Shown: piece by piece, positions 23,901 to 35,369 of the stretch
Position numbering within the stretch: position 1 is the first letter of the stretch
How the letters are laid out: the number at the start of each line of letters is the position of its first letter
Assembly: GCA_030141605.1 (NCBI GenBank)
Contig: JAQGDQ010000149.1
Span: forward strand, 188,001-252,000
Length of the DNA stretch: 64,000 bases
Source: Tubiluchus corallicola
Lineage: Eukaryota > Priapulida > Priapulimorpha > Priapulimorphida > Tubiluchidae
Direction: 5' to 3'
Notes under the pieces: generated by a model
The model's database searches: none
What the model was told of the DNA's origin: nothing
What the model saw: the letters and a program-made list of their open reading frames with translations, nothing else
Translations under genes and position numbers: made by a program

Positions 23901-25980
23901 AATTAAAAGTTGCACATTTTGAACATTTCGAGTTTCAAATGTGAATGTAAAATGTGTTAATATAAATTACTTTAGTTTTCATATAATTAATTTAGATGCC
24001 ACATATTGGTATCTACAACAGTTGTTATAATTATTATAGAATATATAAATAAAATTATTCAAACACTCCATGAAATTGTCACAAATTGAATTTTTTAATA
24101 TCCAAATTAAGATTTTATTTTAATAAACTACAATAAAAAACTGGACACTCCATAACGACCTATAGTCATATAGGTTATAGTAGTTGTAGTACAAGAAATA
24201 GTAATTTATTCTCATATCACGTACATAGAAATATTCACATCACAATGCAGCTGAATGGAACAGCAACATAAACATTAATTGTATCTATTTTTATGTGAAC
24301 AACACAGTTCATAATTAAAAAAAGATATTGTGCTTAATCACAACTGTTAGAAATTCAGAAGCTTTATCAATAATGTTTAAGTGTATACAAGTTCACGTTA
24401 AAACCAAAGCTACATTTGCTAAGAACACAGTCAGTCCTAGTGCAACCAAAAATAATTGTTTTTCCTCCTCTAAAACATTACAAAAAAAGGAATAAATGTT
24501 GACTCCTTGGGATGCCACTTTTCCTCCATAATTCATACTTCAAAATTTGTAAGCCTACCCTTAATCTGATAAAGTCTTTAGTAACTTTCATAAAATTTTT
24601 GTCACCAGTTAAGTGCTGCAGTGCAGAGGTGGTGCTGCTGTAGTTACATGGCACAAACGTAAAATGTATAACTCCAACAATAAATTTTTAAAAGCTCGTT
24701 GAAATTATACTATTTTATTGTAATACAGTACATCATTATAAAAGTGTATGAGTATCAAAAGACCTGTGGGTGAATAGTGAAAATATCATTGTAAGGAAAA
24801 ATTCAACAATACCATCTCTATCCAAAGCCACCAAAAATTAAATATGACATACGAACAATGTATTCAACAAACTAGACTTCTTTTTGCCTGCCAAGTCTTG
24901 TCTTTTTTCCTCCTGGTTCCTCTAACTTTTCTACCAGGTGAGGCCGGTCACAAAAAAAATTGTTTCTGTCTTACCTCATGAGCTCAAAAGATGTCAGTAG
25001 GGAGGGAGGAAAGATTTTTTTTTCAAAAAAAATTTGTTTTTAAGTTTTGTGAATGTTTCAACCTGAATCGTGGAATATTTAAAATCAGTTAAAATCAAAG
25101 TTGTTTATTTCCCACTGGTTAGCAGTAATGTTTTAAATTTTTTCAATGCACATTTTTTCACACTTTGTGTTTTAGTTTCACATTACTAAGTTTTCTCATA
25201 ATTATCTATTATTGTATAGTCTCTTTTTTGTATCTTATTTTTAATCTCTTTTTTTGTATCTCTTGTTTCTAATAACTATGGTATAAGCAGCAACATTACT
25301 CGGCCGTTAATACACTGATTTGGCGGAAAATTCGATACTTTTTAGCCTCCAACACAATGAGCATCATACAAAATGGCAACCTTGGCTAAGAGTTAGTTGT
25401 GGAAAAACATGGCCCCTGTCCTGCGTTCCCCAAAAGCACGCTTTTATATGACTGCGTTAAAATTCAAGGCCAGATGCACGATAAAAAATATTACCTGGGC
25501 GATTAGATGGAAACAGATGTATTTTTATTGTCGGCCTGATACCTAAGTTTTCTTTTGTTTTTCTATTCTCCTTTTTTCCTCAAACTCATAATATGTTTGT
25601 TTCTTCTTTTTTTTGCAAATTTTGTCATTTTTTTTGCAAATATGGTTTGATCAGAACTACTTGATATAATATGAATAACCATTACTTACATTAATTTTCA
25701 TTCTCATCAATACTTACAATTAAACAGAATATTCTTGTTTACAAATCATTTATTTTTAGCAGCATAAAAAAGCTTGAAGTTCAGTTTTCCCTATAGCTTA
25801 CATAAGTGACATTGATAAATATTTGATTTCAATCGGATTTTTACTAGCCCAATAATATTGTCCATCTTACTCTAAGTATTTATTATTAGCATGCACTTGA
25901 ATTTATAAAGGCCCAAAGATAAAAATACATTATTATTATTATCTTTAAAAAAATGAAATAATATAGTATTATATAGGGCC
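23901..25980. other. No gene seen
   Basis: AT-rich, with T/A homopolymer-rich stretches near 24950-25270 and 25550-25650. No frame of 60 codons or more. Confidence 0.6.
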
Positions 25981-26782
25981 AACCCACCATAGGTTGATTC
26001 TGTAAATGAACTATAGTAAAGCAGGGGTAATGTAGGGCGCGGAGTGCACCACTAACTGAAGTAGGATACTTCTGCTAAAACGAATGTACTAAATTTGCAA
26101 AAAAACAGTGTCGTACATGGGCAGCCCAAATAGGACACTGGCGATTTCTGTTGAGAATCGGGAATTAAGACATAAAAAAACATAAAACTAAATTTGGTTT
26201 AGAAAAAAGTAACTTTATAATAATGATGGATAGTCCTTGACAATTTACAAATGTTTTTTTACAACAATATAATCATTATTATTAGCTCCATTAATATCAT
26301 TATAACATTACACTACATATCTAGTTTGTGCAAGAGTTAGTGAAACGGATCACCTGTCTGTGAAGCGAGACAAAATAAAAAATTATATATCTTAATAAAA
26401 TGTTGTAATCACCAAAAAGCAGGCTTATTTCACTTCAGAAATATTAATATCGATGCCAAATTTAATATTGTCTCGCTGAGCTACTAGCTGAGAATAAGAT
26501 TCCTTTATTTTATCAGATGTATAATAAATTATTCAACGTGTATTGACATTTTCAATTATTATTATTAAATAAACAAGGAAAACTGACGCTGCCAGTACCG
26601 CCAATTTACTCAAATATAATGACATGTCTCTAAGTGCCCTACTTCAGCAGCCCATGTATGCCAATTGTACTACTCTGTTCCCAACAGGTAAAGTATTTAG
26701 GCCTCACACTGCCCTGTGCTAACCCAAAACAGGTTGATTCAGTAAAGGAACTATTGTAAAAAAAGGGTAATGTTTTTAGGGC
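25981..26782. repeat. Composite repeat: 60-bp direct repeats outside, 30-bp inverted repeats inside
   Basis: Direct pair: 25981-26037 and 26721-26782 (AGGTTGATTC.GTAAA.GAACTA, then GGGTAATGT). Inverted pair: 26109-26138 and 26634-26663, matching at 23 of 30 positions around TACATGGGC. This suggests a MITE-like element inserted in, or forming part of, an older repeat. No coding frame is visible. Confidence 0.55.
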
Positions 26783-27299
26783 TCTTACAGTCGTACACTG
26801 CCCTGAACACATACTTCCTCTTTAAAACCAGCTTTAATATTGGCTCATTTGTAGTACATTGTCTAAAATGATTACAAGCAGGATATCTTGCGGGAGAAAT
26901 ATATGATAAGCATGAAGCTTTTCAATTTAACTACTGTATGAACACTCTTATAGTTCCTTAACAAGAACACATAGATAACTACAAATAGAATGGTTGTTAT
27001 ATAAGGCATTAATAAAGAACTACTGAAATAATTATCAAAGATTTAGGATGACTTAACCATACTTGCAGCAGCTACAGCTGCCATTTTGTATTTTCTCTTT
27101 AAAATTGTCTTATATGCGCACCGGCACTCTTTATATACGACCATTGTTTTAATTTTACGCGAGCCTATGGCTACTGGGTAGGGAACTTCGACGGCGATTG
27201 ACTGTCGTTGCCGATTCACCATAGAATGGCATTGACGATGCCTCTAGATGAAAAAATTGTAATTATTGTAATTGATGATGTATTGTTATAATTGTAATT

Positions 27300-29950
27300 A
27301 TAATGATGGATAGCTTTAAGTGACATTTATCAGAAAATAGTAGTAGCAGGCGATTTCAATGCAAAAATAGGAGTTAACGTAACAGAAAATAATTAGGAAG
27401 TTACATTTGCAGTCTTCTTAGTAAAAGAAATAATGAATTTAATCAATGGAACTGATGACTGACGTATGTAGTGGTTAGTGGACTAGAAATCAAGGTAAAC
27501 ACAAATCAGTACTATATGAAATGAGTCACTCGAATCATAATTCAATTATTGTGAATATGAACTGGGTTAAACTATGCATGGAACAGGAAAGAAAAAAATG
27601 AAGCTTTCAAGGTAAATAGAAAAGGTCTAGAACAATTTCGATTGAAAACACAGAAAAATGATTTAAAAATATTATGGGAAACAAATGAGGACATTACGGT
27701 ACAATACAGAAATTGGCAACACTACATGTCTTTTATTATGGAAGAGTACTTTAGGAAGAAGGTATGAAAAAACACAAAAAACAGGCAAAAGTTAGTAGAA
27801 TTTTGATGAAACAAAAAGGACGTGTGAGAAGAGATGTAAAATACTAGTGACGAAAGGAAACGCAAAATTCTGCAAGTTAGAGAAAAGAGGTTAGATGGAA
27901 TGTTGTATCAACACAACCAAGAAAGCTATTATAACCAAAGGAATAAGGTAATTAGAAGAATAAAAAGCGAAACAGGCTTAAAATGCTAATGTATTTTGGG
28001 AATTTAAAAAGAAAACGACAAAGAGAAAAGTGGAAGAAAAGTGTACAATGAAAATGACGAATTAATGACGAATTGGTGATATATTTAATTGTGTTTGACA
28101 AACACTACAAGAACCTCTTAAAACCAAACGAAGCCACAACAATAAAGGACAAAATGGCTGAAGTACAGGTAAATGACAAAATGAAATTCCTGGAAGGAGG
28201 ATAAAAGAACCAAGTAGAGAAAATAAGAGATTAAGAGATCAGAAATGAAATTGAAGAACTGAAGAAAAGGAAATTACCAGATAAACATCAATGGATAAAT
28301 GAAATGTTAATAATGGCAGGTGATGACGTGATAAAACCATTGATAATAATGTTCACTATGTGAAACAGGAGTTATTCCCGAAGAGTGGAAAAAATGACAA
28401 TTAAATCGATATGTAAAGGGCATGGGTCTAAAAGGGAGATGAGGAATAAAAGGGGAATATGTTTAACGAACATAATATGTAAACTGTATGAAAAGATAAT
28501 AATTAAGAAAAATAACAAAATAATTTAAAATAATATCAGTAATTTACAGTGCGGGTGAAGAAAAAGCAGAAGTCCGTCTTATCACTTATTCGTAGTTAGC
28601 GCAGTATTAGCTTGTAATACATATATATATAATAATATATACTTAGTTGTCAGAGATCTAGAAAAACGCTTCAACAAGTTGTGGTCACGAGATTGTACAG
28701 TAAAACTCTGAAAACGTAGGAGTAGGTGAAAACGATTGTTTGAATGTCTGCTATTTAAATAAAGAAGTGGAAACTGTTGTTAATATACAATAGGTGACAC
28801 AGCAGAACTACAAATAAAGGAGTCAGTTAGGCAAGAAACTCCGTTCGGACTAATATTATGCAGCATTGCTGTTAATGAAATCATAGGCATAGTAAACTAC
28901 CCCAAAACAATGATTGACCCTGATTTAGAACTGGGAAAGCTATTGTACGTAGCTGGCATCTTAGGAATGGAGTCTAAAGAAACGGCAGAGCAAGTAATGG
29001 CGAATTTGAAGAAAAAAGACAAATCCCGAAATCATATTTCATATTAAAATGGAGAATTAAGAAGGACTCAGAAATATAAGTACCTACTTGATTGGTTAAG
29101 TAATACAGGAAAATATGGTGCTTCACGGAGGAACGTAAAAATAGAATGGAAGGAATGATCTTGGATATCTTAAATATAGGAAAGGAGGAAAATATGGGTT
29201 ATAAATCACTGGAAGCGAGATTATTTATGTATGAGTCAATGGTAATTCCTGCTATGCTTAATAATAGCGAAACTGGACAAATGTAACAAAAGGCGAGTTA
29301 GAGCTTTTAGAGAAATTCAGAAAAAAACATTAAGGAAAACATTAGAACAGTTTTAATCGAACAGAAAAAGCGAGATTATGAAGAATACTGACATGAAGAG
29401 ATTAAAATAATAATGATAAAGTATGACATTGAATATGAAGTAGAATAGCTGCAAGGGATAAAAAATCTTAATGGAACAAATTGGTAAAGGAAAAAACCAC
29501 CTAAGAAAGTATAACAGAAGAGTTCAAACAAAAAATAGAAATAATGACCAAATTAAGGTTCCTGAGCAACACATTATATAGGGAAATGCTGCGTCAAGGA
29601 GGCACGTGCATTGATGACAATTAGATTCGATATGTTAGAGTAAAAAATAATTACAAAGGGTCGAATAAAGATGATAAGGTGTGTCCCTTGTGTAGGAAAG
29701 AAAAGAACACAACAAAAGCATCTATTTGTGTGTGAAGATTCAAATTCATTTAAACAAAATAGGAGTCCGAGTCCAAGATCTTGTGCAAGCAAATGCACAG
29801 CTACTGAAAAGAATAAACGATGTTGCAATGGCATCATGGAATTTAGAAAGCAAACAAATAAAAAAATATGTGAAATAAGTGTTAGAGTGTTGTGCCTTGC
29901 ACCTACAGAAAAGTGCTTGCCGTGTAATCACCGTAATTTTAGGTATTCGG
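27300..29950 (+). mobile_element. Degenerate non-LTR retrotransposon (endonuclease, RT, CCHC end)
   Basis: Traces in order, in shifting frames: VVAGDFNAKIG (endonuclease motif, 27340-27372), NEIEELKKRKLPDKHQWINE (early RT, near 28250), LYVAGILGMESKETAEQV (catalytic box region, near 28946), KYKYL (near 29070) and a CPLC...KHLFVCE zinc-finger-like end (29686-29740). Many stops and frameshifts interrupt it. The expected catalytic Asp-Asp pair is replaced by Ala-Gly at 28952-28957 (inference from the family pattern VDDI against VAGI). It is an old element, dead as a coding unit, but nearly full length from the endonuclease on. Confidence 0.8.
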
Positions 29951-30546
29951 AATGAGTGCGGAATGAGTTAGGCCTGGCTTGTATACGGTTCAGTGATAGC
30001 GCATAGGATGCACTTAAGCAGTATTGCTCTTTCCTGTTGAAACATTCCTACCTTCAAAAGCCACAGTAAACGATTTCCCTAAAAAATAATTCTCGTCTAT
30101 ACTATGTGTAGATCAACCACTGATGGTAAATATTGAACAAATGCTAGTTGAAAAAACCAGCAAAGCTTACATACCAAATAGCACAACATTTTCACAACAT
30201 TACTGAAAAACATTGAAAAAAATATGATTATAGTGTAGGGTGTCAAAAATGTTAAAACGTTTTGGCGACTTTTGTGAATGCTCTGTGAAACTATTTATAT
30301 GCAAGTTAAGAAGATGCACATGTATTAATTTGCACATCAGGTCGTCTTGTAGATCGTTTCACAAAACTGCAGCAAACTCTTATAAAACATTTTTGAGACC
30401 CTACAATACAACATTTTTGTGTCATTTTAGAAGTGTTGCAAAATGTTATGTCTGCTAGGTTATTAACTGCCAATGTTCTGTTTAATACGCACCGGCCAGT
30501 TTTAGTCATTGTAACTGACGACGGCAACATCGGGTTATACTTACAT

Positions 30547-30900
30547 TAGGGTTGAGCATCGAACGTTCGATTCGAACAAGTTTTTTTAGTTCGATTCGAA
30601 CGTAAAATTATGTATTCGAGTTTCACCGCTTCAACTACATTACATTCTTTATCCTTAAAACGTTTGAAAGAGCATGTAATCAGCATATATTAGCTGCAAT
30701 TTTTGTGCACAATTTTTAAACAAATATTAGTGTTTTTACTGCAAAACAAAATCAAGCAAAGAGGCTGTCTTTTATTAATGACTCAAGAACTAACTCGAAA
30801 GCCTTTAAAACTGAAGTCGGATTCGATTCAGATTCAAAATCTTGAAATTCTGATTCGATTCGAGTTCGAAAGTCAAAAATTCTGTTCGATTCGAAATCGC
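30547..30900. mobile_element. TTCGAATCGA-rich element, possibly hAT-like MITE
   Basis: Multiple copies of TTCGATTCGAA and related words occur in both orientations at its ends: AGGGTTGAGCATCGAACGTT at the left, TTCTGTTCGATTCGAAATCG at the right. Short frames over it (30703-31017 and its antisense) are low-complexity translations of this motif. Boundaries and class are uncertain. Confidence 0.45.
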
Positions 30901-31031
30901 TTTCTGATAGAGACTGCTCCACGGATAGAAACTGAGTATAAAGCCAGTTTATCTCACCATATAATTTTTTATCAACTGTTTCCAGTGAGTACAAAGAAAA
31001 AATCAAAATCTTGTTGAAAAGTACACTTGTT

Positions 31032-31080
31032 GCTACTAAAAATCTCCGTAAAAACGGTTTTTATTGGAGTTTTTAGTAGC
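31032..31080. other. Near-perfect hairpin
   Basis: GCTACTAAAAA-t-CTCC (31032-31047) pairs with GGAGTTTTTAGTAGC (31066-31080), with a single bulged base; the loop holds a further ACGG/CCGT pair. It may be a small foldback element or the tip of a larger decayed one. Confidence 0.6.
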
Positions 31081-31306
31081 GATGCTTTCACAATAATTCA
31101 AAGTGTTTCGGTAGACTTAAATTTAAACAACGATTAAAAGTCATGGAATTTTCATGTTAGTCGTCAAAGATGAAAGGCCGTGCAACAAATGAATACTAAT
31201 AAGTATACTGATAATAACGCAGTGTAGATGCAGAAAAAAATATTTTATTAGTTTTAGATATTTCTTTTGATTTTTTCCTCTTCTTTGTCTTTTTATGCTT
31301 ACTTAT

Positions 31307-31341
31307 CTGAAGAAGAACTACAGTATGTAGTAGTTCGAAAC
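31307..31341 (+). ncRNA. Hammerhead-ribozyme-like core (degenerate, unproven)
   Basis: CTGAAGA (31307-31313) fits the CUGANGA core, followed by a perfect 7-bp hairpin (GAACTAC / GTAGTTC) and GAAAC (31337-31341), then GTTATG. One extra A lies between the core and the hairpin, which would strain a true hammerhead. I did not find the stem III partner with a cleavage triplet. Such CTGANGA-hairpin-GAAAC motifs accompany Penelope-like elements and retrozymes; no Penelope protein is visible here. Confidence 0.3.
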
Positions 31342-31698
31342 GTTATGCCCTCTCCTTCGTTTCGCTTCCCTTTTAATTATGGAATTTTATTCATTGTCAC
31401 CATTATTGTCATTAAGAGTTAATCTGTGTTATTTTAGGTGAAATAGTTGACATAATTTCATTTTATGTGGCGATCATTTTGAAAGAGGCGGCTATTTTTG
31501 AAATGGGAAGTAACATAGATGGATTCCTTAGGTGCAACTACCCTGGAATATAGATGTCACAATCGACATTTAATGTTACTTTTCTGGAAATTTCTTTTGA
31601 TTTACATAGTTTGCATAAAAGCCTGCTGGCTACTTTACTTTTCCTATATTTTTGAGACATATCTGCTAATTTTTCAAGCTGGCAACAAGTTTTCGGAT

Positions 31699-32094
31699 TC
31701 AGTCTTGTGAAAATTGATAGGATTGGTTACGTTGTCTATTTCCTCTAACGTTCATTGGAAGAAAGGAAGAATAAGCGTTTAAAATGGAAGCGTCAAAAGG
31801 TACAATGATCGCGACTTTAAAGTGAGTTTTAAAATTTTTCACATTTTCCACTGTCATGGAAATAAGGTTCAGCTTCCAACAAGACTTGATCTCTCCTTTA
31901 AGATATATACCTTCATCTTTACAGGAAACGATTGTTGTAGAGCCTACACGAAGGTATAAGAAGGAACTGATAAATCTGTTATGACGGTAGTTATTGGCAT
32001 TAAGTTTTCTTGATCTGGGAGGGTTTGGAAGCCCACACTGTTGGTAAACGACGATCAACGCAGCGTCAAGTTCGTCGTTGAACTGAATAGCCAA
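31699..32094 (-). CDS. Hypothetical 131-codon frame, coding status unclear
   Basis: Uninterrupted ATG-to-stop frame of 131 residues with ordinary amino-acid composition and no signal peptide, membrane segment or known motif. It lies 520 bp upstream of, and diverges from, a possible first exon at 32615. Its length is notable in this AT-rich DNA, but I recognise no family, so it may be chance. Confidence 0.2.
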   Translation of the reverse strand: MAIQFNDELDAALIVVYQQCGLPNPPRSRKLNANNYRHNRFISSFLYLRVGSTTIVSCKDEGIYLKGEIKSCWKLNLISMTVENVKNFKTHFKVAIIVPFDASILNAYSSFLPMNVRGNRQRNQSYQFSQD

Positions 32095-32614
32095 TAAGAA
32101 TAGACTCCAGAAGGTGTGTTAGAATCCAAGGCACTTCTGCTCTCTCTTTTTGAAATATCCCAGATGAGCAAATTTGCCAATAAAGTTACTTTTTGGGCAA
32201 ATTGCTTTAGTGTCATGCACTTAACAGTTAACAAGTATTATGAATGATCTGTGGTCGGACTTAAAAACACTTTGAATGTAATTACTTTAACTATCAGTGT
32301 TTTGATTGACTGTGTGGACTAAGAATACAATATTTAGGTCCTTTATAACGTTGGTATGTAAGACCACGGTGCGAGTTACCATGTATGCAACAGGTGAGCT
32401 ACCTAGACTCCACAATCCCTTTCGGTTCACTGCAAACTTCTCAGGTATGGCCGTGTGTTACTTACTTGTTCCGTCTACAAGTTACAATATTTGTGGAAAC
32501 ATGTTATTATGATTAGTAGCTCGAAGCGCGTTTATCGTTTATTTTAGTCTTAGTACATTTGCGGTTCTCCTAAAAGTGCTACTTTCTTGTTTGTGTATAC
32601 GCTGGATGTGAAGT

Positions 32615-32698
32615 ATGGCTGCCGAATCTTATAGGGCCCTGCACGAAAAGGATAGTTTACAGGCAGATTGTAACGAAAACTTGGTGGACAGTATTGCT
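32615..32698 (+). CDS. Possible first coding exon of an unidentified gene
   Basis: ATG (AGTATGG context) opens a 28-codon frame starting MAAESYRALHEKDSLQ that ends exactly at a strong donor, GCT|GTAAGTAG, in phase 0. Composition is protein-like and richer in GC than its surroundings. No following exon was recognised, so the gene is not identified. Confidence 0.35.
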
Positions 32699-34041
32699 GT
32701 AAGTAGCTTCTACAAAAGTTTTTTTTCGGTAACTATTCACTAAAATTAAGAAATGACTTGTCAGTAATAGGTATAATCTGCTTAGGTTCCGTTATGTAGC
32801 GCATATTTTTGATAAAAGTAAATTATAAGTGAGCATAACATCAATATACATAAGATGGCACCAATTTTTCTCATACATATAATTTTTCAAGGAATGTTAG
32901 CCTATTTTACATTTCAAGCTGTCTTTTATATTCATTTCTTTTGTGCATCATTTCGAGTGTTGTTTCGCAGTCAGAATTCAGAATAACACTGCCGTTTTCG
33001 CGAAGCACATTGATAGCCTGGTACAGCGCTTGACCTAATAATAATTACCTCGTATAATTCGTAACGTGCTTTGGTGTGGGTGATTGACACCAGCTATAAC
33101 TTACTGTACTTTTCACAACCATAGTTTGTCTTGAATAGTTGGCTTTTAGCTGCAGGTAACTACTGCGGCCTTTTGCGGGGTTCCAGTCTGACATTTTAAC
33201 AGTTTTTACTATCTATAGACATATTTTTTATTTTAACCCGTTAGTTTTTTAGCGTGTCTTCATTGCTTGGCTTATCCCTCGGCTTTTGTCGAATCTGAGT
33301 TCTTCAGTTTTATTAATTAAAAAACAAAACCTAGCTCATGATTTGAAAGAACATAAGGTCATTTTTATTAATAACGTAAAAATTCTTACACTGAATTTGA
33401 GTTTTCAACTTTTGTTGCATTTGCGAAATTAAAATCTAATTTAAGAGGGCTCATGAAAACGACACCACAAAAGTAGGTTGTTACGAAAAGAGGGATCTTA
33501 GAGAAACATCAGCGGTTTAGATGTATCCTATCAGCACGTCTATCATGACTTATGCCACTTCTAAATCGTTTGCCTGCCGTTACCCTGGAAGTATTTTCTA
33601 TTTGATTTTAATTCGTTTGCACTATAAACGTTACTGAGACTACAAATTTTTTCCTAAGCTGCCACTTATACTGTAGTATATAGTCAGGCCTAGGGTCCTG
33701 ATTCATTTGACTTATTCAGCTCGCGTTACTGTTACGGTGATGTCTATTTCATTAAAAAATGAGATGTAATATATAAGTTAAAATATTTTAACTTTTCATA
33801 TAAGTTAATATTTTTACTAAACTTGTCAAGGTGCAGTTATGGCCTTGCACTCTAGTTGCCGTACATACATGTACTAGAACGGTTCCAGAAGAAAGCTGTA
33901 TCACTCTTATTTTCACTTTTTGATTGAGTTCTTCACTTTGCGGTCCTTTCTTTTAGATAGTTTGCCTGTTTGGAGGATGGCGTAGCGAAATGCCAAAGAT
34001 GCTTGGCTTGTTTGCACTTTCAATTGCCCGGTGTTTTTCTT
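32699..34041. other. No supported gene
   Basis: Would be intron if the exon at 32615-32698 is real. The acceptor-like CCTTTCTTTTAG at 33957 is followed by a short open stretch that I do not recognise. Confidence 0.4.
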
Positions 34042-34059
34042 GGGGGGGGGGGGGGGGGG
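34042..34059 (+). repeat. Homopolymer run of 18 G
   Basis: Eighteen consecutive G after TTTTTCTT. It is striking in AT-rich DNA and the exact length may be affected by sequencing. Confidence 0.9.
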
Positions 34060-34419
34060 AGACAGAATTTGAGGCTTTAATTACGTAAACCGTACAAGAA
34101 GGGAAAACCCTCTAATAAAATTCGGCACAATAGGCTAGCGTAACACATGGATTAATTTTGTGATTTTGTGACCGGGTATGGCAAAGACAGGATGGAAAGG
34201 TGAACGTCGGGATCAGCGTTATTTGCTTTATGAAGTCCGACTGTACTGAGCCACAGCAATAGGCATAATATGTTGAAATAACAATTCTAAACGGCAAATG
34301 CTCCATCACGTAGCAACACTTAATAATTATGTGATACTACTGTTTCCTGACTCTATTCGTTCATTGTACTGTAGCAGATTATAGGCTCCGACTCAGTTAT
34401 ATACGGCAGCGTTAAGCGA

Positions 34420-35032
34420 CAAGAAAAAGGGTACCTGAAGTAGGTTTTAGAAAAATCGCCTTAAAGAGATTATATTGCTTTATAGCAATTTTATACGTAT
34501 ATCATACTCGCGTTGAAAGCATTTTTTGTTCGCTTTCATTTTAAATCTCCCACAATGCTGTTCCGGCCCCGCCATTACATGACGTCATATACACACAACG
34601 TAAATCAGGGGGAAAAGATAATGTCCCAAAAAACTTTCCACGCAAAGTTATACTAGATAGCATTTCACTTACCCACTAAATTATTTAAATTGGTAGAACG
34701 CCGTTGACTCACCTCCAGGAAACGCCATTTATTAACCAGAAAAAAAACGCTTTTTTTCCCATTGACAAGATACAATAATTCAAATTTGTCTTTGTTAGTC
34801 ACGTGTGCGCTACGAATGCTGTGATTATTATTTTTTAAACTAAACTTGTTTTAAATGACTTATCGTCATAATGGCTGCGTCTAGCGGTCATCGCAGGCGT
34901 TTAAATTTACAAGCATTATACTGCGTTACTGCCGACACAAGACCTGTACGCAAAAAGACAGTATGCAAGTGGTATAAAATTTCAAGACATATTTTTCAAG
35001 CTTGATGTAAGTGGAGAGTTTTCCTGTGCTTT
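34420..35032 (+). repeat. Dispersed repeat family 2, copy B (613 bp)
   Basis: Fuller copy of the family at 17571-17988, in the opposite orientation. It begins CAAGAAAAAGGGTACCTG and ends TTTTCCTGTGCTTT. The middle ~190 bp absent from copy A contains the palindrome TGACGTCA (34580-34587), a perfect CRE octamer. No frame long enough for a transposase. Confidence 0.85.
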
Positions 35033-35158
35033 AATTCAATAACGTCGTTTGCTTGTGAAATACACGTATAATAATTTGCTAACGGTAACCTTTAAATAAT
35101 CTTCACGACTGAGAGTCACGTCAACAGCTGTGTGATATATCAATACGAATCTACGTAA

Positions 35159-35345
35159 TAAAGTCACAGGTAAAAAAGTCGCAGGAAAATCACAAGAAAA
35201 AGATACAAGAAAAAAGAAATAACCCTAACCTTAATCTTAACCTTAACCCTAACCCTAACTTCTATCTAATCCTAACCCTAAACCTCGCCAAAATTAATTG
35301 TGACTTTTTTCTAGCCAATATTGTGACTTTTTCCGGTGACTTTAT
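35159..35345. mobile_element. Foldback element enclosing telomere-like repeats
   Basis: Terminal arms TAAAGTCACaGG...AAAAAGTC (35159-35183) and its inverted counterpart GACTTTTTCCGGTGACTTTA (35326-35345) flank a centre of CCCTAA-type repeats. TA or TAA next to each end could be a target-site duplication. There is no coding capacity. It resembles MITEs that carry short telomere-like or satellite cores. Confidence 0.65.
35221..35285 (+). repeat. Interstitial telomere-like (CCCTAA)n tract
   Basis: About ten units of AACCCT or one-base variants (AACCTT, AATCCT). The degenerate sequence argues against a recent telomere healing event. Confidence 0.85.
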
Positions 35346-35369
35346 AACCGGTCACCATTAATTGCAATA

